Shown here: one piece after another, positions 9,401-20,460 of the stretch
How the letters are laid out: the number at the start of each line of letters is the position of its first letter
Position numbering within the stretch: the first letter of the stretch is position 1
DNA from: Hypsibius dujardini
Lineage: Eukaryota; Tardigrada; Eutardigrada; Parachela; Hypsibiidae
DNA: 27,505 bases
Direction: 5' to 3'
Assembly: GCA_001579985.1 (NCBI GenBank)
Contig: LRSR01000203.1
Location: forward strand, 1 to 27,505
Translations under genes and position numbers: made by a program
The notes under the pieces: model-generated
What the model was told of the DNA's origin: nothing
The model's input: only the letters and a program-made list of their open reading frames with translations
Database searches by the model: none

Positions 9401-10994
9401 CTGCAGCCGCCTCTCTTCCAATGCTTGCCCAGCAGACCGGGAAACCCAATCGACCGACTCTAGTGGCATTCGCCGAGTTTGACGTCTGCAGCTACTGCAG
9501 TTTCACTTTTCATTCTTGTTCCTTCTCTTGATCGAGAGTGATAAACTCTTCGCGTATTTTTCCGATTTTTAATCTCCCGCCCACCTTGTCTTTGTATATA
9601 TAATTATTTCTTAATGCCTGGATAATAACTGTCTGAAGTTTTGCCGCCCAGGCACCGTTCTTTCCTGAGTGCTGGACAAGGTCCGTACCGGTATTTTTAT
9701 ACCAAAGGAGGAAATTCCTTGATCCCTGTGTGCAGTGTTCCACGTCTGACTTCAACTTCCCGGGCGCAGCGACTGCCACAATTATACCGTGGCGTTCAAT
9801 ATCCAACAGAGGTCGCTGCAAACAAGTGAGATACCTCATCCTTTTAGAAACTCCCGACACAGGCACACCACGGACCACGCTGGCACTCACGGACCACGCT
9901 GCCACTCACGGCACAACCAAACACGCAATGTCCAGAGCTCAAATACTACAAAACAGAAATCCGTATTGTTCAGTGGCATTAATACTACACTGTTGTCTCC
10001 TATTACGGTGATTAAGCAGAATATCAGGATCCTCGGAATACAGTATTTATTGCAAGGAGAAATGGCCCACTCAATGATTAGCGCGAAAGAAAAGTTGCGG
10101 CAAGATGCCCCTTTGTCAACAATCAGCAGGCAATGAAGAATTTATTAGCGCACCATGACCATGACGCTAGTGGGAAGCTTCCGGCATTATTGGTCGGGCG
10201 CATTGTTTATGGTTCGATCGTTTTCTCGCCTTATGTTTGTTTATGGCTTCACTCCCTGCGGTCGAAGTTCAGTCTAAATAAAACAACAAAAAATGAATGC
10301 GCATCGGGGCCACGGTTTTTGCCGTCAAACACGGTACAGGTCTATTGCGGCGCAAGTGCGAAGAGAAGCAGTCGCAGTTCGCGTGATCATGCCGGCATCC
10401 GTCCGAGTCAAACAAATGGCCCCCAGTGTTTTTTATATGAGCAAGCAAAAGAATGTCGTCGTTTCCGCGTCTCTTACCCAATATTTCCCGCAAAACGAGC
10501 CAAATAAAACCGACTTTTGAAGTCGTATTATACTTGCTATATTCATCAAGGTTCGCAAGAGGAAACTGCGTTGAGACGCGCGTCAACTGCAATGCCATTT
10601 CACTCTTCCCGTACGAACTTTTCGAAGCATAGACTTTTTTCTCATGTGCAAACGTTCTATGTGGAGTAAGCAGACGAGGACTCTAACAGCCCACTGTGTG
10701 ATCCAATCGACAAAAATTGTTGCCGACCGAAAGGTTGCCGTCGCTTTTAGTGATTTGTGTGGACGGAAGTCTGGCCATTGAACGGGAACACCCTTGCAAG
10801 GAAAATATTGTGAGATGCATTGATACTTGTGACGTTATCGTTTTTGGTATCAAGACAATTAACTATTAAGACAAATAATAGTTTTGTAGACTGCTGTTGA
10901 TGAAATGACGCGTTTAGCTAATTATGTCTTGCCTTTAATTTTATTCTGCGAAAACAGTGTTTAAATTAAGGATGAGATTGGAGTCTCGACCGTA

Positions 10995-11366
10995 CTCCAC
11001 CAAAGGTCATTGTCCCTACCTTTCCCTCAACCATTTATGTATAATCCCCATCATTCCCTTATGGATATGAAAACCCCACCCTTTTCGGATTGGCTATAGT
11101 CCCCACCTTTCTTTCCCAGAAATTAGCCTTAATATGAAAATTCATATGAAATTAACTATGGACTCCACTTTTTGTTCTTAAAAACTAGCCTGAGCACCCG
11201 CTAGGTGCCACGTGCTAGGCACAGGTTGAGCTCCACCAGGGCTCAGTCAGACACACAGATAGTCAGCCAGTCAGCCAATCAAGCAGACAGACAAACAAGC
11301 AGACAGACAAACAAGCAGACCATAAAAGCATGTCTGTCTGCCTGTCTGTCTGTCTGTCTGTCTGTG

Positions 11367-11407
<41 letters not shown>

Positions 11408-11888
11408 GCCTGTCTGCCTGTCTGTCTGTCACAGTCATGGGCGAGGTAATCACATTCAGTGCTCGCATATGATTGGCCAGTGTAGTCTGGGTGCCCTACC
11501 TTTCGGACTACAGTGTATATCAAGCTCGAGCGTTGCCAAAGATGAACGTCTGAAAGCTGTAAGGACTAGCTCTCAATAGACGATAAAATCTGTTCGTTCT
11601 CAATACTAGTGAGAAATACTTGAACTTAAGCATCAATTATGTTTTCGCAAAACAATTGACTGAACTCCTCGGTCTTTCCATCAATCGCATGGACCGCTAG
11701 TTCATAATTAGTCATTTACGGTATTCATTTTATCTAAATTATTGATTTATTTACGCATTTCAGTATATGAATTAAAACGTGCTCTGTATGAGACATTATT
11801 TCAAAAAATGGGGACTATAACCTATTTACTAATAGGTGAAGGTTTATACAAATAAAGGAAAAGGTTGGGGCAATAGACTTTGGTGGAG
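10995..11888. repeat. Inverted-repeat pair enclosing a CTGT array
   Basis: The left arm from 10995 reads CTCCACCAAAGGTCATTG then TCCCTACCTTTCC. The right arm, ending at 11888, gives CTCCACCAAAGTCTATTG then CCCCAACCTTTTCC on the other strand, so about 45 bp are related. A further CTTTGGTGGGGAAAGGTAGG lies just outside at 11909-11928. It may be a degraded element of about 0.9 kb. No transposase or target duplication was seen. Confidence 0.5.
11279..11430. repeat. CTGT array preceded by its own complement (hairpin-forming)
   Basis: At 11279-11321 the strand reads CAGACAGACAAACAAG-type repeats. After a short spacer (CATAAAAGCA) it switches to about 100 bp of CTGT repeats (11331-11430). The first block is complementary to the second, so a hairpin with a stem of about 40 bp is possible. 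Confidence 0.9.
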
Positions 11889-12233
11889 AAAAGATCGAGT
11901 ACTATAGACTTTGGTGGGGAAAGGTAGGAACTACAGCCATCCCCTTCAATTAACAGTACAGTGCAATAACAATAACCACGTACACAATTGTACTACATAT
12001 CTGCAAAATTCGCTTTTACCGAATATTAGTGCTTACCAGTAGTGTTCTCCTACATGTATGTATTACCGGTATAATGGAAACAATTTTGGATGTGTTTCCG
12101 TCCATAAATAGCCTAGCTGAAAGACGTATCAAGTGATCAACAACAACACTATTGTACGAGTACAAGTATCAGTATATTTTACCAATAAGTACAATTCCTT
12201 TAAAGGTGAAAATATATGCGGCCGGAGTGAAAG

Positions 12234-15200
12234 ATGCCAAAAGAGGAGGACAGCAGCGAGGAGGATGAGCAGCATCGCAAAGTCTCCTTCTCCGCCTCGT
12301 CCGCTCAAATTGCCCCATCCAGCATCGTCCGTGTTCCAACATCGGGAACGCCATTACGAAGTATTCAACATCGCTTGTACGAAGACGAACAACCCGACCA
12401 CCCTCATCATGCCTCCATGCCACAGTCCATGTTCGGTCTGACCGAAACGGACGACGAGAAATACCATTCCACAGGAATAACGGTTCCCCCTGAAACCACG
12501 CCTGTCACTACCGTCACCCAATCGGAAAGCAATGGTAAAAGTGCTGAATCAAGGGTGGAGGCTGAGCATCATAGTACTAAAGCACCCGTTTCAAATGCCG
12601 CATCCGGTTCTCCGCCACCCAGACACAAGGTGACCCATTTCGCCGATGAAGAGGACCAGCTGGAACAAGAAAATAAGTCTAAAACACCGAAGGTCACTGC
12701 GTATTCTCCTCCACCGATTTATAGGAAAATCACGCCGAGGAGTCAGCCTGGAGCTCCATTTATTCATTTAAGTCAGGTTTCTCCGAATCCAACCAGCTCA
12801 ATCCGCTCCGATTACGGGAACAACAACGAACAAGCAAAAAACGAACGGAATCGAACATCTGTTGGAGAAGCGGAACAAAATCACGCCCAAGGCGTCAGAG
12901 AGGCCAGTGGCCAGCAGAACCGCGAAGGAGAACACAGCGAACAATCTCATTTACACGGAGCAACGGCCGTTAAGAGGGCCGAACCAACTGTTCCGGTTGT
13001 TCCGTCAGGGAACGACAGTAACAAAAGGAATCGGGGAAATTCTGAGGAGAATCTCAAGGAAAGTGGTTCATCATCGGAGGGTGGACTTCATTTACGCGGC
13101 CACAGGGAATCTTCGACGTCCGTTTCATCAGCGCCGAAAATCAAAATCGGCCACGAGATCGCGTGTCAGGTTGAGGAAGAGGAGCTGCTGGCCAAAACAG
13201 TCGCGACGCAGGTCAATGAAAGCGAATTAATAATGGCGCCAACTGCACGAAGCGCGCAGGATGATCAACGCTCGGAGAACGACGGATTTGACGAAAATTA
13301 TCTGCGTCCCGTTCCGAGCAGAGGGGAATTGCACGGGTAAGGTTGGATCTGACTTTGGTTTCGGAATGCCCTGTTGTTGTTTTGTAACCATTTTACAGCT
13401 TGATTGATTGATTTGTCGTTATATTTTTGTTAATTTGTTGTTTATTCAATCGAATTGTCGATTGATTGATCTATTGATTCCTCTGCGACTAAATATTAGG
13501 ATTTTCTAATCAAAATCTTATTTTTAAATGCTGAATGTGGTTTTTCTTTTACATAGAATAGCTTTTTATTTATTACATTTTGCCGGTGGGTTTAAATTTA
13601 TTGAATATTTTATTCAAATTCAAAGACGTTATCTAAACAACACTATGGTCTTCTTGTCAGAATTTTAAGGAAGACTCCCTCAGCGAAATGGGGATCGACC
13701 AGCACTGTCTGCTTTGACGAGCACAACGGTTACGACCGCTCCCGTTCGACCTCGCTGGACACTGGACCGGGTGATATGCGCGCAAATCGTCTCAGTGAGA
13801 TCAACCTGTCATCAGGGATGCCGCGGTCGGAGTCGCACAACAATCTCAAGAGCAAGCATCGCAATGGGAGTATTGGAAAGAAGCTCGCCATGTTTCATGT
13901 ACGTAAAATATGAGGGAAGGGTCCTGGAATGGGCCACCTGGAATGGGCCACTTGGAATCAGAACTTCCAGACATCATCATCAAGATCCTTCATCAAGATC
14001 CTAAACGACAGAAAATAATCCATACCCCGGTGAAACGCATATCAGATATGAAAGAAATTTGTGGGAACATCTTTAAAAGACGAAATGAATGGACGGTGGG
14101 AAAAAGCTCACTGTAGAGGTCGCTGACGATGCAGTGACTCATCTGTTTTCGATTAATTTGCGATAAAGCGCCCCCTGCCATCTGGTGGCCCATTCCCGTG
14201 CCCTTCCTTCATATATGACAACTTTTTTCCTATCCCTCAGCAATTCCTTACTTGGCCTCCTCAGTCAGCTGCCTGCTTCAGGGAACATTTCACCTGTTAT
14301 GACATCCAGTTTGTCTTTTTCTTGTTTAGTTAGGACATCATGATGACAATGTTTCACTGAAAGAGCCGACTCCTTCCGAAACTGGCTCGGCTTCCACGGT
14401 ACTAATTCAAGCACGGAAAGAATTCAGCCGTATCTATTTAAAGTTAAGACAACAACATTTTTCGAATGATTTTGGGACTTTCTTTTCAGATCAATAAGCA
14501 TGCATCATTTGCGGAGCTACCGCTGGCGGAGACTTCCCGCAAGGCCTCGATCCCGTTCTGGCGGAAGCTGTTTCCTAAGAAGAAAGAAATGACCCGCTCT
14601 TTCACCATGGAAGACTTGAAGAAGGATTTGCAAATGGTATGCCTCATGTTTTTGGGAGTCGACTGTAACTTCGTTTTGTAAAACTACAGTCGAATTTGTT
14701 TTCAGGACGATCATATCATACCGGTGGAAGAACTCTTCAACAAGCTCGACGTCGATCCAAAAACGGTATGACCTTATGGCTTGCAAAGCAGTGTGACAGC
14801 TAATACACTACGATTCAATTTTCCGACGTAGGGCCTCAACGATGACGAGGCCGCTAAGCGCCTGGCCCGTGACGGAAAGAACATGCTGACTCCGCCGAAG
14901 AAGGTGCCGGAAATTGTGAAGCTTCTTCACGAATTTGTCGGCGGCTTCTCGCCTCTCCTTGAAGTCGGTGCCATCCTCTGCTTCATCGCCTACGGGATCG
15001 AAAAAGGAATCAGCGGCGACAGCGCTTCTAACGACAACGTAAGAAATAGATTCCGCACAGCGAGATGAATCTGAATCTGTTTGAGAGTGTCATCTGAATG
15101 AGTTTGAGAGTGTCATCTGAATCTGTTTGAGAGTGTCATCTCTTCCCATTCTTCTCGTAGTTGTACCTGGGCATCGTACTGATCTGCGTCGTCCTGATCA

Positions 15201-18200
15201 CCAGCTTCTTCCTCTACTCTCAGAAGGCCAAGAGCGAGAAGATTATGGAAGGGTTCGCCAAACTGTTGCCGCAGTCAGCACATGTTGTACGGGCCGGGCA
15301 GACAAGAGCCATCCCAGCCGACGAACTGGTTATGGGTGACATTGTTGAGCTCCGTGGCGGTGACCGAATTCCCGCTGACATCCGTATTCTAGAGGCTTCT
15401 TCCCTCAAGGTTAGGTTCCCTCAAGGTTCCCTTTCCTGCTGCCGATCGATATACTCGTTCTTTCATGTGCCGTAAAACAATGTTAGTGCTGTGCATGAAA
15501 CATGAACTCTAGCTTTACACAGGTGGACAATTCTTCTCTAACCGGCGAGGCGGAGCCGCAGTCACGGAAACCGGAGGCCACGGAAAATCCGCTCGAATCA
15601 AAAAATCTGGCCTTCTACACCACAAACTGCGTTGAAGGTTTCGGGAAGGGCGTGGTCGTCCGTCGCGGCGACGCTACGGTTAGTGGTTCGCGTACAGTAT
15701 AGACTACTGAGCCCATCCGCACCATGGACATTTCTTGTTGAATTGGACCTTTTCTGTACATACAGGTTATGGGTCGCATCGCCAAATTGACCACTCGCAT
15801 TGCGACCACGGAGACCACAATCGCCAGGGAAATGCGCCACTTTGTCATGCTGATCTGCATCTTTGCCATCATTATGGGGGTGCTCTGCATCATCGTCGCA
15901 TTAGCAATGGGATATCCTGGGTATGAATGAATGTTATACCGTAATCCCATGGATTTTATTCCGTAGCTTCTATGCCTTTTATCCCATAGCTTTTATGCCG
16001 TCATTTTGGCCATCGGTCTTGTGGTAGCAAATGTGCCGGAAGGAATCATCATCACCGTCACCGTACGTACTGTACTGTCGCGATTCTAAGGGCCAGCTTA
16101 GCCCCGCCTCCCCCTGTGCAAGTCTCCGTGTGACGTCACGGATTCAAGCCCGTTCAGCCAAAGCGATGTTGATTGTTGATTGAGTGGAGCAACGGCTACT
16201 GTTCATTGTTGATTGATTCAGTCCGTCAAAAGAACAGTGAATCCCACTGAGCGCAGACTGGCGCTCGTAATTCACTGGTACGGCCAAAAAAACGGCCCTT
16301 AGAATCGCGACAATACAGTATACCATGTTCACGGTCTCGCTACCTGTATGTCTCCCCAGATCTGACTTCTCATACAGTATTAGCACGCGAGGCCTGTTTG
16401 TTTAGGTCATGCTCACACTCACCGCCAAGCGAATGGCCAAGAAGAACTGTCTCATCAAAAACCTGGAAGCTGTGGAGACGCTGGGTGCCTGCTCGGTGAT
16501 TTGTTCGGACAAGACCGGAACTCTCACTCAGAATCGGATGACCGTGGCGCACTGCTGGTTGGACGATCAGATCATTGAGACCGACACAACGACAGAGGAT
16601 CTCGCTGGTACGATTGGCGACGCGTGCCCCCGCTCATCCTGATTCTTTCCATGCATTTTGATAAATTATTAATGCATATCATAAAACAGGCAAAAATTTA
16701 CCGGAAAATGACACCATGACTGATCTCATTCGAGTGGCCACGCTGTGCAATCGGGCAAAGTTCAAGCCGGACCAGATGGAGAAGCCGATTTATGCGCGAG
16801 AATGCGTGGGGGATGCTTCGGAAACGGCTTTGCTGAAATTCACCCAAATCATCACTGGTGATGTCTTGGCATATCGCGAGAAACACAAGGCGGTCGCGGA
16901 AATTCCCTTCAACTCCACTACCAAGTACCAGGTTCGAGAGATTCCTTTATTCGCGCTGTATCAAAATACAATGTATTTCAACGGTACGGCTGAAATGTTT
17001 AGGTTTCCGTTCATGAGCGGGAGATTGAGGGCGGACAGAAAGGATATGTGGTGGAAATGAAGGGCGCTCCGGAACGCATTTGGGATCGCTGTGGCACTAT
17101 CATTTCCCAGGGTAGATTTACAGGCTCCTGCGCTTCGTTCGGAATTTGGGCCGTTTTTATACAATAGTAAAAGTGTCTTGTAGGCAAAGAATACAAGAAG
17201 GATAAGAATTGGGATGACAAGTTCAATGAGGCCTACATCACCCTGGGTGGCATGGGCGAACGCGTGCTCGGCTTCTGTGATCTGATCTTGCCGGCGGACA
17301 AGTATCCCTATCCGACCAAGTTCGACGCCGAGGATCCCAACTTCCCGCTGGACGGTCTCCGTTTCGTCGGCTTGATCTCCTTGATCGATCCCCCGCGGGC
17401 GGCCGTCCCTGACGGTGTGGCAAAGTGCCGCAGTGCCGGCATTCAAGTGATCATGGTCACTGGCGATCATCCTGTCACCGCCAAGGCCATTGCCCGCAGT
17501 GTGGGAATCATTTCGGATGGTTGTGAGACAGTGGAAGACATCGCCCAGCGCACGAGAGTCAATGTCAAGGATGTCAATCCGCGTGACGCTAATGCGATTG
17601 TCATCCATGGGGGCGACCTTCGGTACTATTAGTGGCTTCTTTTCGTTTTGGCGGCTTACTTCAACAGGATTCGACGTTATTTCAGGGACATGAAAGATTC
17701 GGAAATTGATGCTGTCTTGCGGAATCATACCGAGATTGTCTTCGCCCGGACTTCACCTCAGCAGAAGTTGATCATCGTCGAGGCTTGTCAACGAGCTGGA
17801 AATATTGTCGCCGTGACAGGTTGGAGTCCTTTACGGCATTTACTTGTTGCGGCATTAAAACTTTAAACTGGCGTTTCTGTAGGAGACGGCGTGAACGACT
17901 CTCCTGCTTTGAAAAAGGCAGACATTGGTATGTTTGTCTAGACGTTCTTTTATTTCAAATCGTTATTTGAGGCATCGCTGATCTTCCTTTGCTTTTGATT
18001 AGGAATCGCGATGGGAATTACTGGAAGTGATGTCAGTAAGCAGGCAGCTGATATTGTCTTGCTAGACGACAACTTTGCGTCGATTGTCACAGGAATCGAA
18101 GAGGGTTAGTGCGGTCCGTTGTCATCATCTTGGTTGTACTTAACGTTGTCTTGGTTGTACTTAACGTTGTCTTGGTTGGACTTAACGTTGTCTTGGTTGT

Positions 18201-19499
18201 ACTTAACTGACCGTGTCTCCGGTGAACAGGTCGACTGATTTTCGACAATCTCAAAAAGACAATTTGTTACACCTTGATGTCAAACATTCCTGAAATCGCT
18301 CCCGTCGTGATGTACTTCCTTCTCAGCATTCCACTGGGCCTGCAGACAATTCCCATGTTGCTGATCTGCCTGGGCACAGATATGGTTGGTTGCGTGTTGT
18401 CGTGTTTGCGTTTGCCTGGCTCTCCGACCGGCGATCTGTCTGTCCGTCTGCCTGTTTGTTTGTCGGTGTGTGTCTTGTTTGTGCATATGTGTATGTACGT
18501 ACTGTTGTCTGTCTATGCACTGTCTGACGATGTAGGCAGTTTTTGCTCCAGTATGCCAACTGTTATAACTTGCCATTTTTTGCTTTAGATCCCCTCAATT
18601 TCTATGGCTCATGAAACTGCCGAAGCAGACATCATGAAACTTCCTCCCCGCAGTCCAAAAGAGCGGCTGGTCAGCATGAAACTCATTCATTGCACCTATC
18701 TTCAAGCCGGCATGATCGCAGCGGCTGGCGCCTTCTTCGCGTACTTTGTCGTGCTCGGAGCTTGCGGTTTCTGGCCATCTCGAGTGTTTGGGCTGCGTGC
18801 TGAATGGGAGGACCCCATGGTCATGGACTTGGAGGACTCTTACGGCCAGGAATGGGTAACTTATCATGAACCATTGTCCGTTCGGGTTCCCTAATAGTAC
18901 CGTGTGTCTTTGTAGAACTATCACCAAAGGATGATGCTGCAGCGGACCGTGGAGGCCGCATTTTTTGCCGCTGTGGTCATCTTCCAGTGGCTCGACTTGA
19001 TTTGCCGCAAAGTGCGGCGAAAGTCTGTCTTTCAGAAGGGAATGCGGTAAACAGAAACAACATACCGTAGTTCGACGTGTCTAACGACGAATCGACGAAT
19101 CTAACGAATCTAACGAATCGACGAATCTAACGAATCTAACAAATCGACGAATCTAACGAATCTAACAAATCGACGAATCTAACCGCGTCGTGTGGATTTT
19201 TCAGGAACTGGTTCCTGAATTTCGCTCTGGTTTTTGAAACTGCAGTGACTGCCTTTTGCATCTACGTGCCTGGCTTGAACTATGCTCTCAGCCTGAACAG
19301 CATTCGGTATGATGCGTTTGCACTGTGCCGGACCTTTTCTCAATTACATTCCCATACCATTTTACCCTCTCTCTTTAGGTTTATATGGTGGTTGCCCGTA
19401 ATTCCCTTTGCCATCTACTTTTTCGTCTTTGACGAGCTCCGTCGCTACATGATCCGTCGCTATCCGAACGGCTGGATGGAGCGCGAATTTCTCTTCTAA
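12234..19499 (+). CDS. Na+/K+-ATPase alpha-type P2C pump with long N-terminal extension
   Basis: P-type cation pump of the plasma membrane. Exons: 12234-13336, 13661-13898, 14490-14636, 14706-14765, 14832-15038, 15161-15409, 15523-15678, 15766-15920, 15990-16062, 16406-16607, 16690-16931, 17003-17111, 17184-17622, 17686-17819, 17883-17927, 18003-18104, 18230-18384, 18589-18855, 18916-19046, 19205-19306, 19379-19499. All are GT-AG and in phase, giving 1478 residues against the usual 1020. Motifs: VANVPEG (M4 Glu789), CSDKTGTLT (phospho-Asp831), [29 protein letters not shown] (M5), LGTDM (M6), FQWLD (M8) and FETA (M9). Canonical sequence starts near residue 470. Before it lies a Ser/Glu/Asn-rich, disordered-looking region containing KVSF at 16-19. 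An in-frame TGA two codons upstream supports the start, but exons 1-2 join the pump by phase alone. Oddities: Cys1267 replaces the M6 Asp, TGES reads TGEA, and the C-terminus is REFLF instead of KETYY. Confidence 0.93.
13923..13958. repeat. Short tandem repeat in ATPase intron 2
   Basis: Two and a half copies of a 14-base unit (CCTGGAATGGGCCA) lie just inside the intron after exon 2. Confidence 0.85.
15071..15139. repeat. Three 23-bp tandem copies in ATPase intron 5
   Basis: The unit CTGAATCTGTTTGAGAGTG plus TCAT is repeated three times with a few changes. It makes up more than half of the 122-bp intron. Confidence 0.95.
16073..16315. mobile_element. TA-flanked MITE in ATPase intron 9, related subfamily
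   Basis: A 243-bp element with terminal inverted repeats: TGTCGCGATTCTAAGGGCC on the left and GGCCCTTAGAATCGCGACA on the right, flanked by TA on both sides. The ends resemble those of the 9131 and 22824 copies (TCGCGAT..C.AAGGG), and all share an AGCTTAGCCCCGCCTCC block in one orientation or the other. It explains why this intron is 343 bp when its neighbours are near 70 bp. It contains a palindromic TGACGTCA. Confidence 0.88.
18129..18207. repeat. 21-bp tandem repeat in ATPase intron 16
   Basis: Almost four copies of CTTGGTTGTACTTAACGTTG plus T, with one T-to-G change, occupy most of the intron. Confidence 0.95.
18437..18500 (+). repeat. CTGT-like array in ATPase intron 17
   Basis: A short, impure run of CTGTCTGTCCGTCTGCCTGT and TTTG units in the intron between exons 17 and 18. 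The sense strand is the pyrimidine-rich one. Confidence 0.85.
19092..19183. repeat. 26-bp tandem repeat in ATPase intron 19
   Basis: The unit TCGACGAATCTAACGAATCT followed by AACAAA repeats with an exact 26-base period (starts at 19092, 19118, 19144 and 19170). It is itself built from CGAATCTAA sub-units and makes up most of the 158-bp intron. Confidence 0.95.
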
Positions 19500-19770
19500 T
19501 TTGAGACTGTCCATGTATTTTACGCGGTTTAGGCCAGTGCTTGCTGGCTGTGCAGGTTTCTGCTGTGCGTTATTCAGGTTTTAGCAATACGTTTTTATTT
19601 TACATTCCTACGCATGGTGTTTGTCTAGTTTTTAAATCCCCGTTTTTGAGTCTCTATGATGTGGGATGTGATGTGGGATGGAGACGTGAGAGATGTGAGA
19701 ATGCATGTGGTTTGCAATGTGGAATCTGCTTTTATCCTTGCAGATATTATTATTGTATGGGGAATTGGGG

Positions 19771-19776
19771 AATAAA
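19771..19776 (+). terminator. Poly(A) signal of the ATPase gene
   Basis: AATAAA lies 272 bp downstream of the ATPase stop codon and is the first canonical hexamer I see after it. Confidence 0.55.
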
Positions 19777-20171
19777 GCTGGAATGCACTCGGACATCGGC
19801 GATTCTAGTCAAGCTCAAATGCACGGGAACCAACGATCATAGAAAAGAGCGCTCACGCCCCGGATTGTCGATTTTTGGAATTCTCGTTCCGAAAACCTCG
19901 AAAGGCCGAGATTTTTCAAGGTTCCGGTAGCATTTAAATTTCAAACATATAATTAGCCACTTTTCATTTCTGGACTATTTAGGATTTTATCATTTGCACT
20001 TTCCCATGCGTTCCAGATTACCAGCAACTCACTAATCATAGCAATTGGACCACCCTTTCGGTCATTCGATCACTTGACTGACATTCTGCTCAACATTCAC
20101 TGTTTGATGAAGGAAGTGACTGCCAGATTGTTTGATTGCTTTTCAGAAATAACTGAATTTTAACGGAGTTG

Positions 20172-20460
20172 GTATTTTACCCCCCTCCCCCATTTTTGGG
20201 GCCCAATAGAACCCCGGCTATTTTACCCCTCCCTGAATACATCGACAGAGGCTTAATAGCACCCCGGCTATTTACCCATCCATGTATACATCCCTAGGGG
20301 TCCAAATCACGCCTCTGCTATTTTACCCTTCCTATGTTATCCGTCCGTCTGTCAGTCTGTCCGTCCGTCCGTCTGTCAGTCTGTCCGTCCGTCCGTCTGT
20401 CAGTCTGTCCGTCCGTCCGTCTGTCAGTCTGTCCGTCGTCCATCCGTCCGTTGTCGGACA
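20172..20460. repeat. Tandem GGCTATTTTACCC units joined to a CCGT/CTGT array
   Basis: Three or more copies of a GGGGCCCAATAGAACCCCGG + CTATTTTACCCC unit (near 20197-20232, 20250-20280 and 20295-20330) precede a CCGTCCGTCTGTCAGTCTGT array (20341-20455). The last unit runs into the array through ATGTTATCCGTCCG, nearly the same junction as at 4431-4445 (ATGTTGTCCGTCCG). This shows that the two loci share an ancestral element. Confidence 0.85.

Larger units (their letters stand above)
8221..12233. other. Four-kilobase gene-poor stretch with repeats
   Basis: I recognise no protein family on either strand. Longer open frames (for example minus 9510-9905 and plus 10133-10507) show no motif, no clear splice sites and no family resemblance. 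The content I can support is listed separately: a degenerate tandem repeat near 8461-8600, a foldback at 8906-9042, a MITE at 9131-9400, an inverted-repeat pair at 10995-11888 and a CTGT array at 11324-11430. The last few hundred bases should include the ATPase promoter. Confidence 0.6.

Noticed and set aside
9510-9905. 131-residue minus-strand ORF
   Set aside because: The end of this ORF (KIREEFITLDQEKEQE) looks mildly protein-like, but there is no recognised domain and no supporting splice partners, and the start is arbitrary. A spliced exon of an unknown gene cannot be excluded.
12234-13340. First ATPase exon as a separate intronless gene
   Set aside because: The frame ends three bases past a strong donor (GGGTAAGG). 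The phase-2 junction joins cleanly to an exon with the same composition, which then joins in phase to the pump. Only cDNA can settle it, so the link is also listed as a finding to test.
15961-15989. Upstream acceptor CCGTAG for ATPase exon 9
   Set aside because: CCGTAGCTTCTATGCC and CCATAGCTTTTATGCC are a near-duplicate pair. Using the first would insert a tyrosine/proline-rich stretch before the M4 helix and break the match to the family; using the second gives a perfect M4.
19541-19930. 129-residue plus-strand ORF after the ATPase
   Set aside because: It lies in the probable ATPase 3' UTR, runs through the AATAAA signal, and has no recognisable motif.
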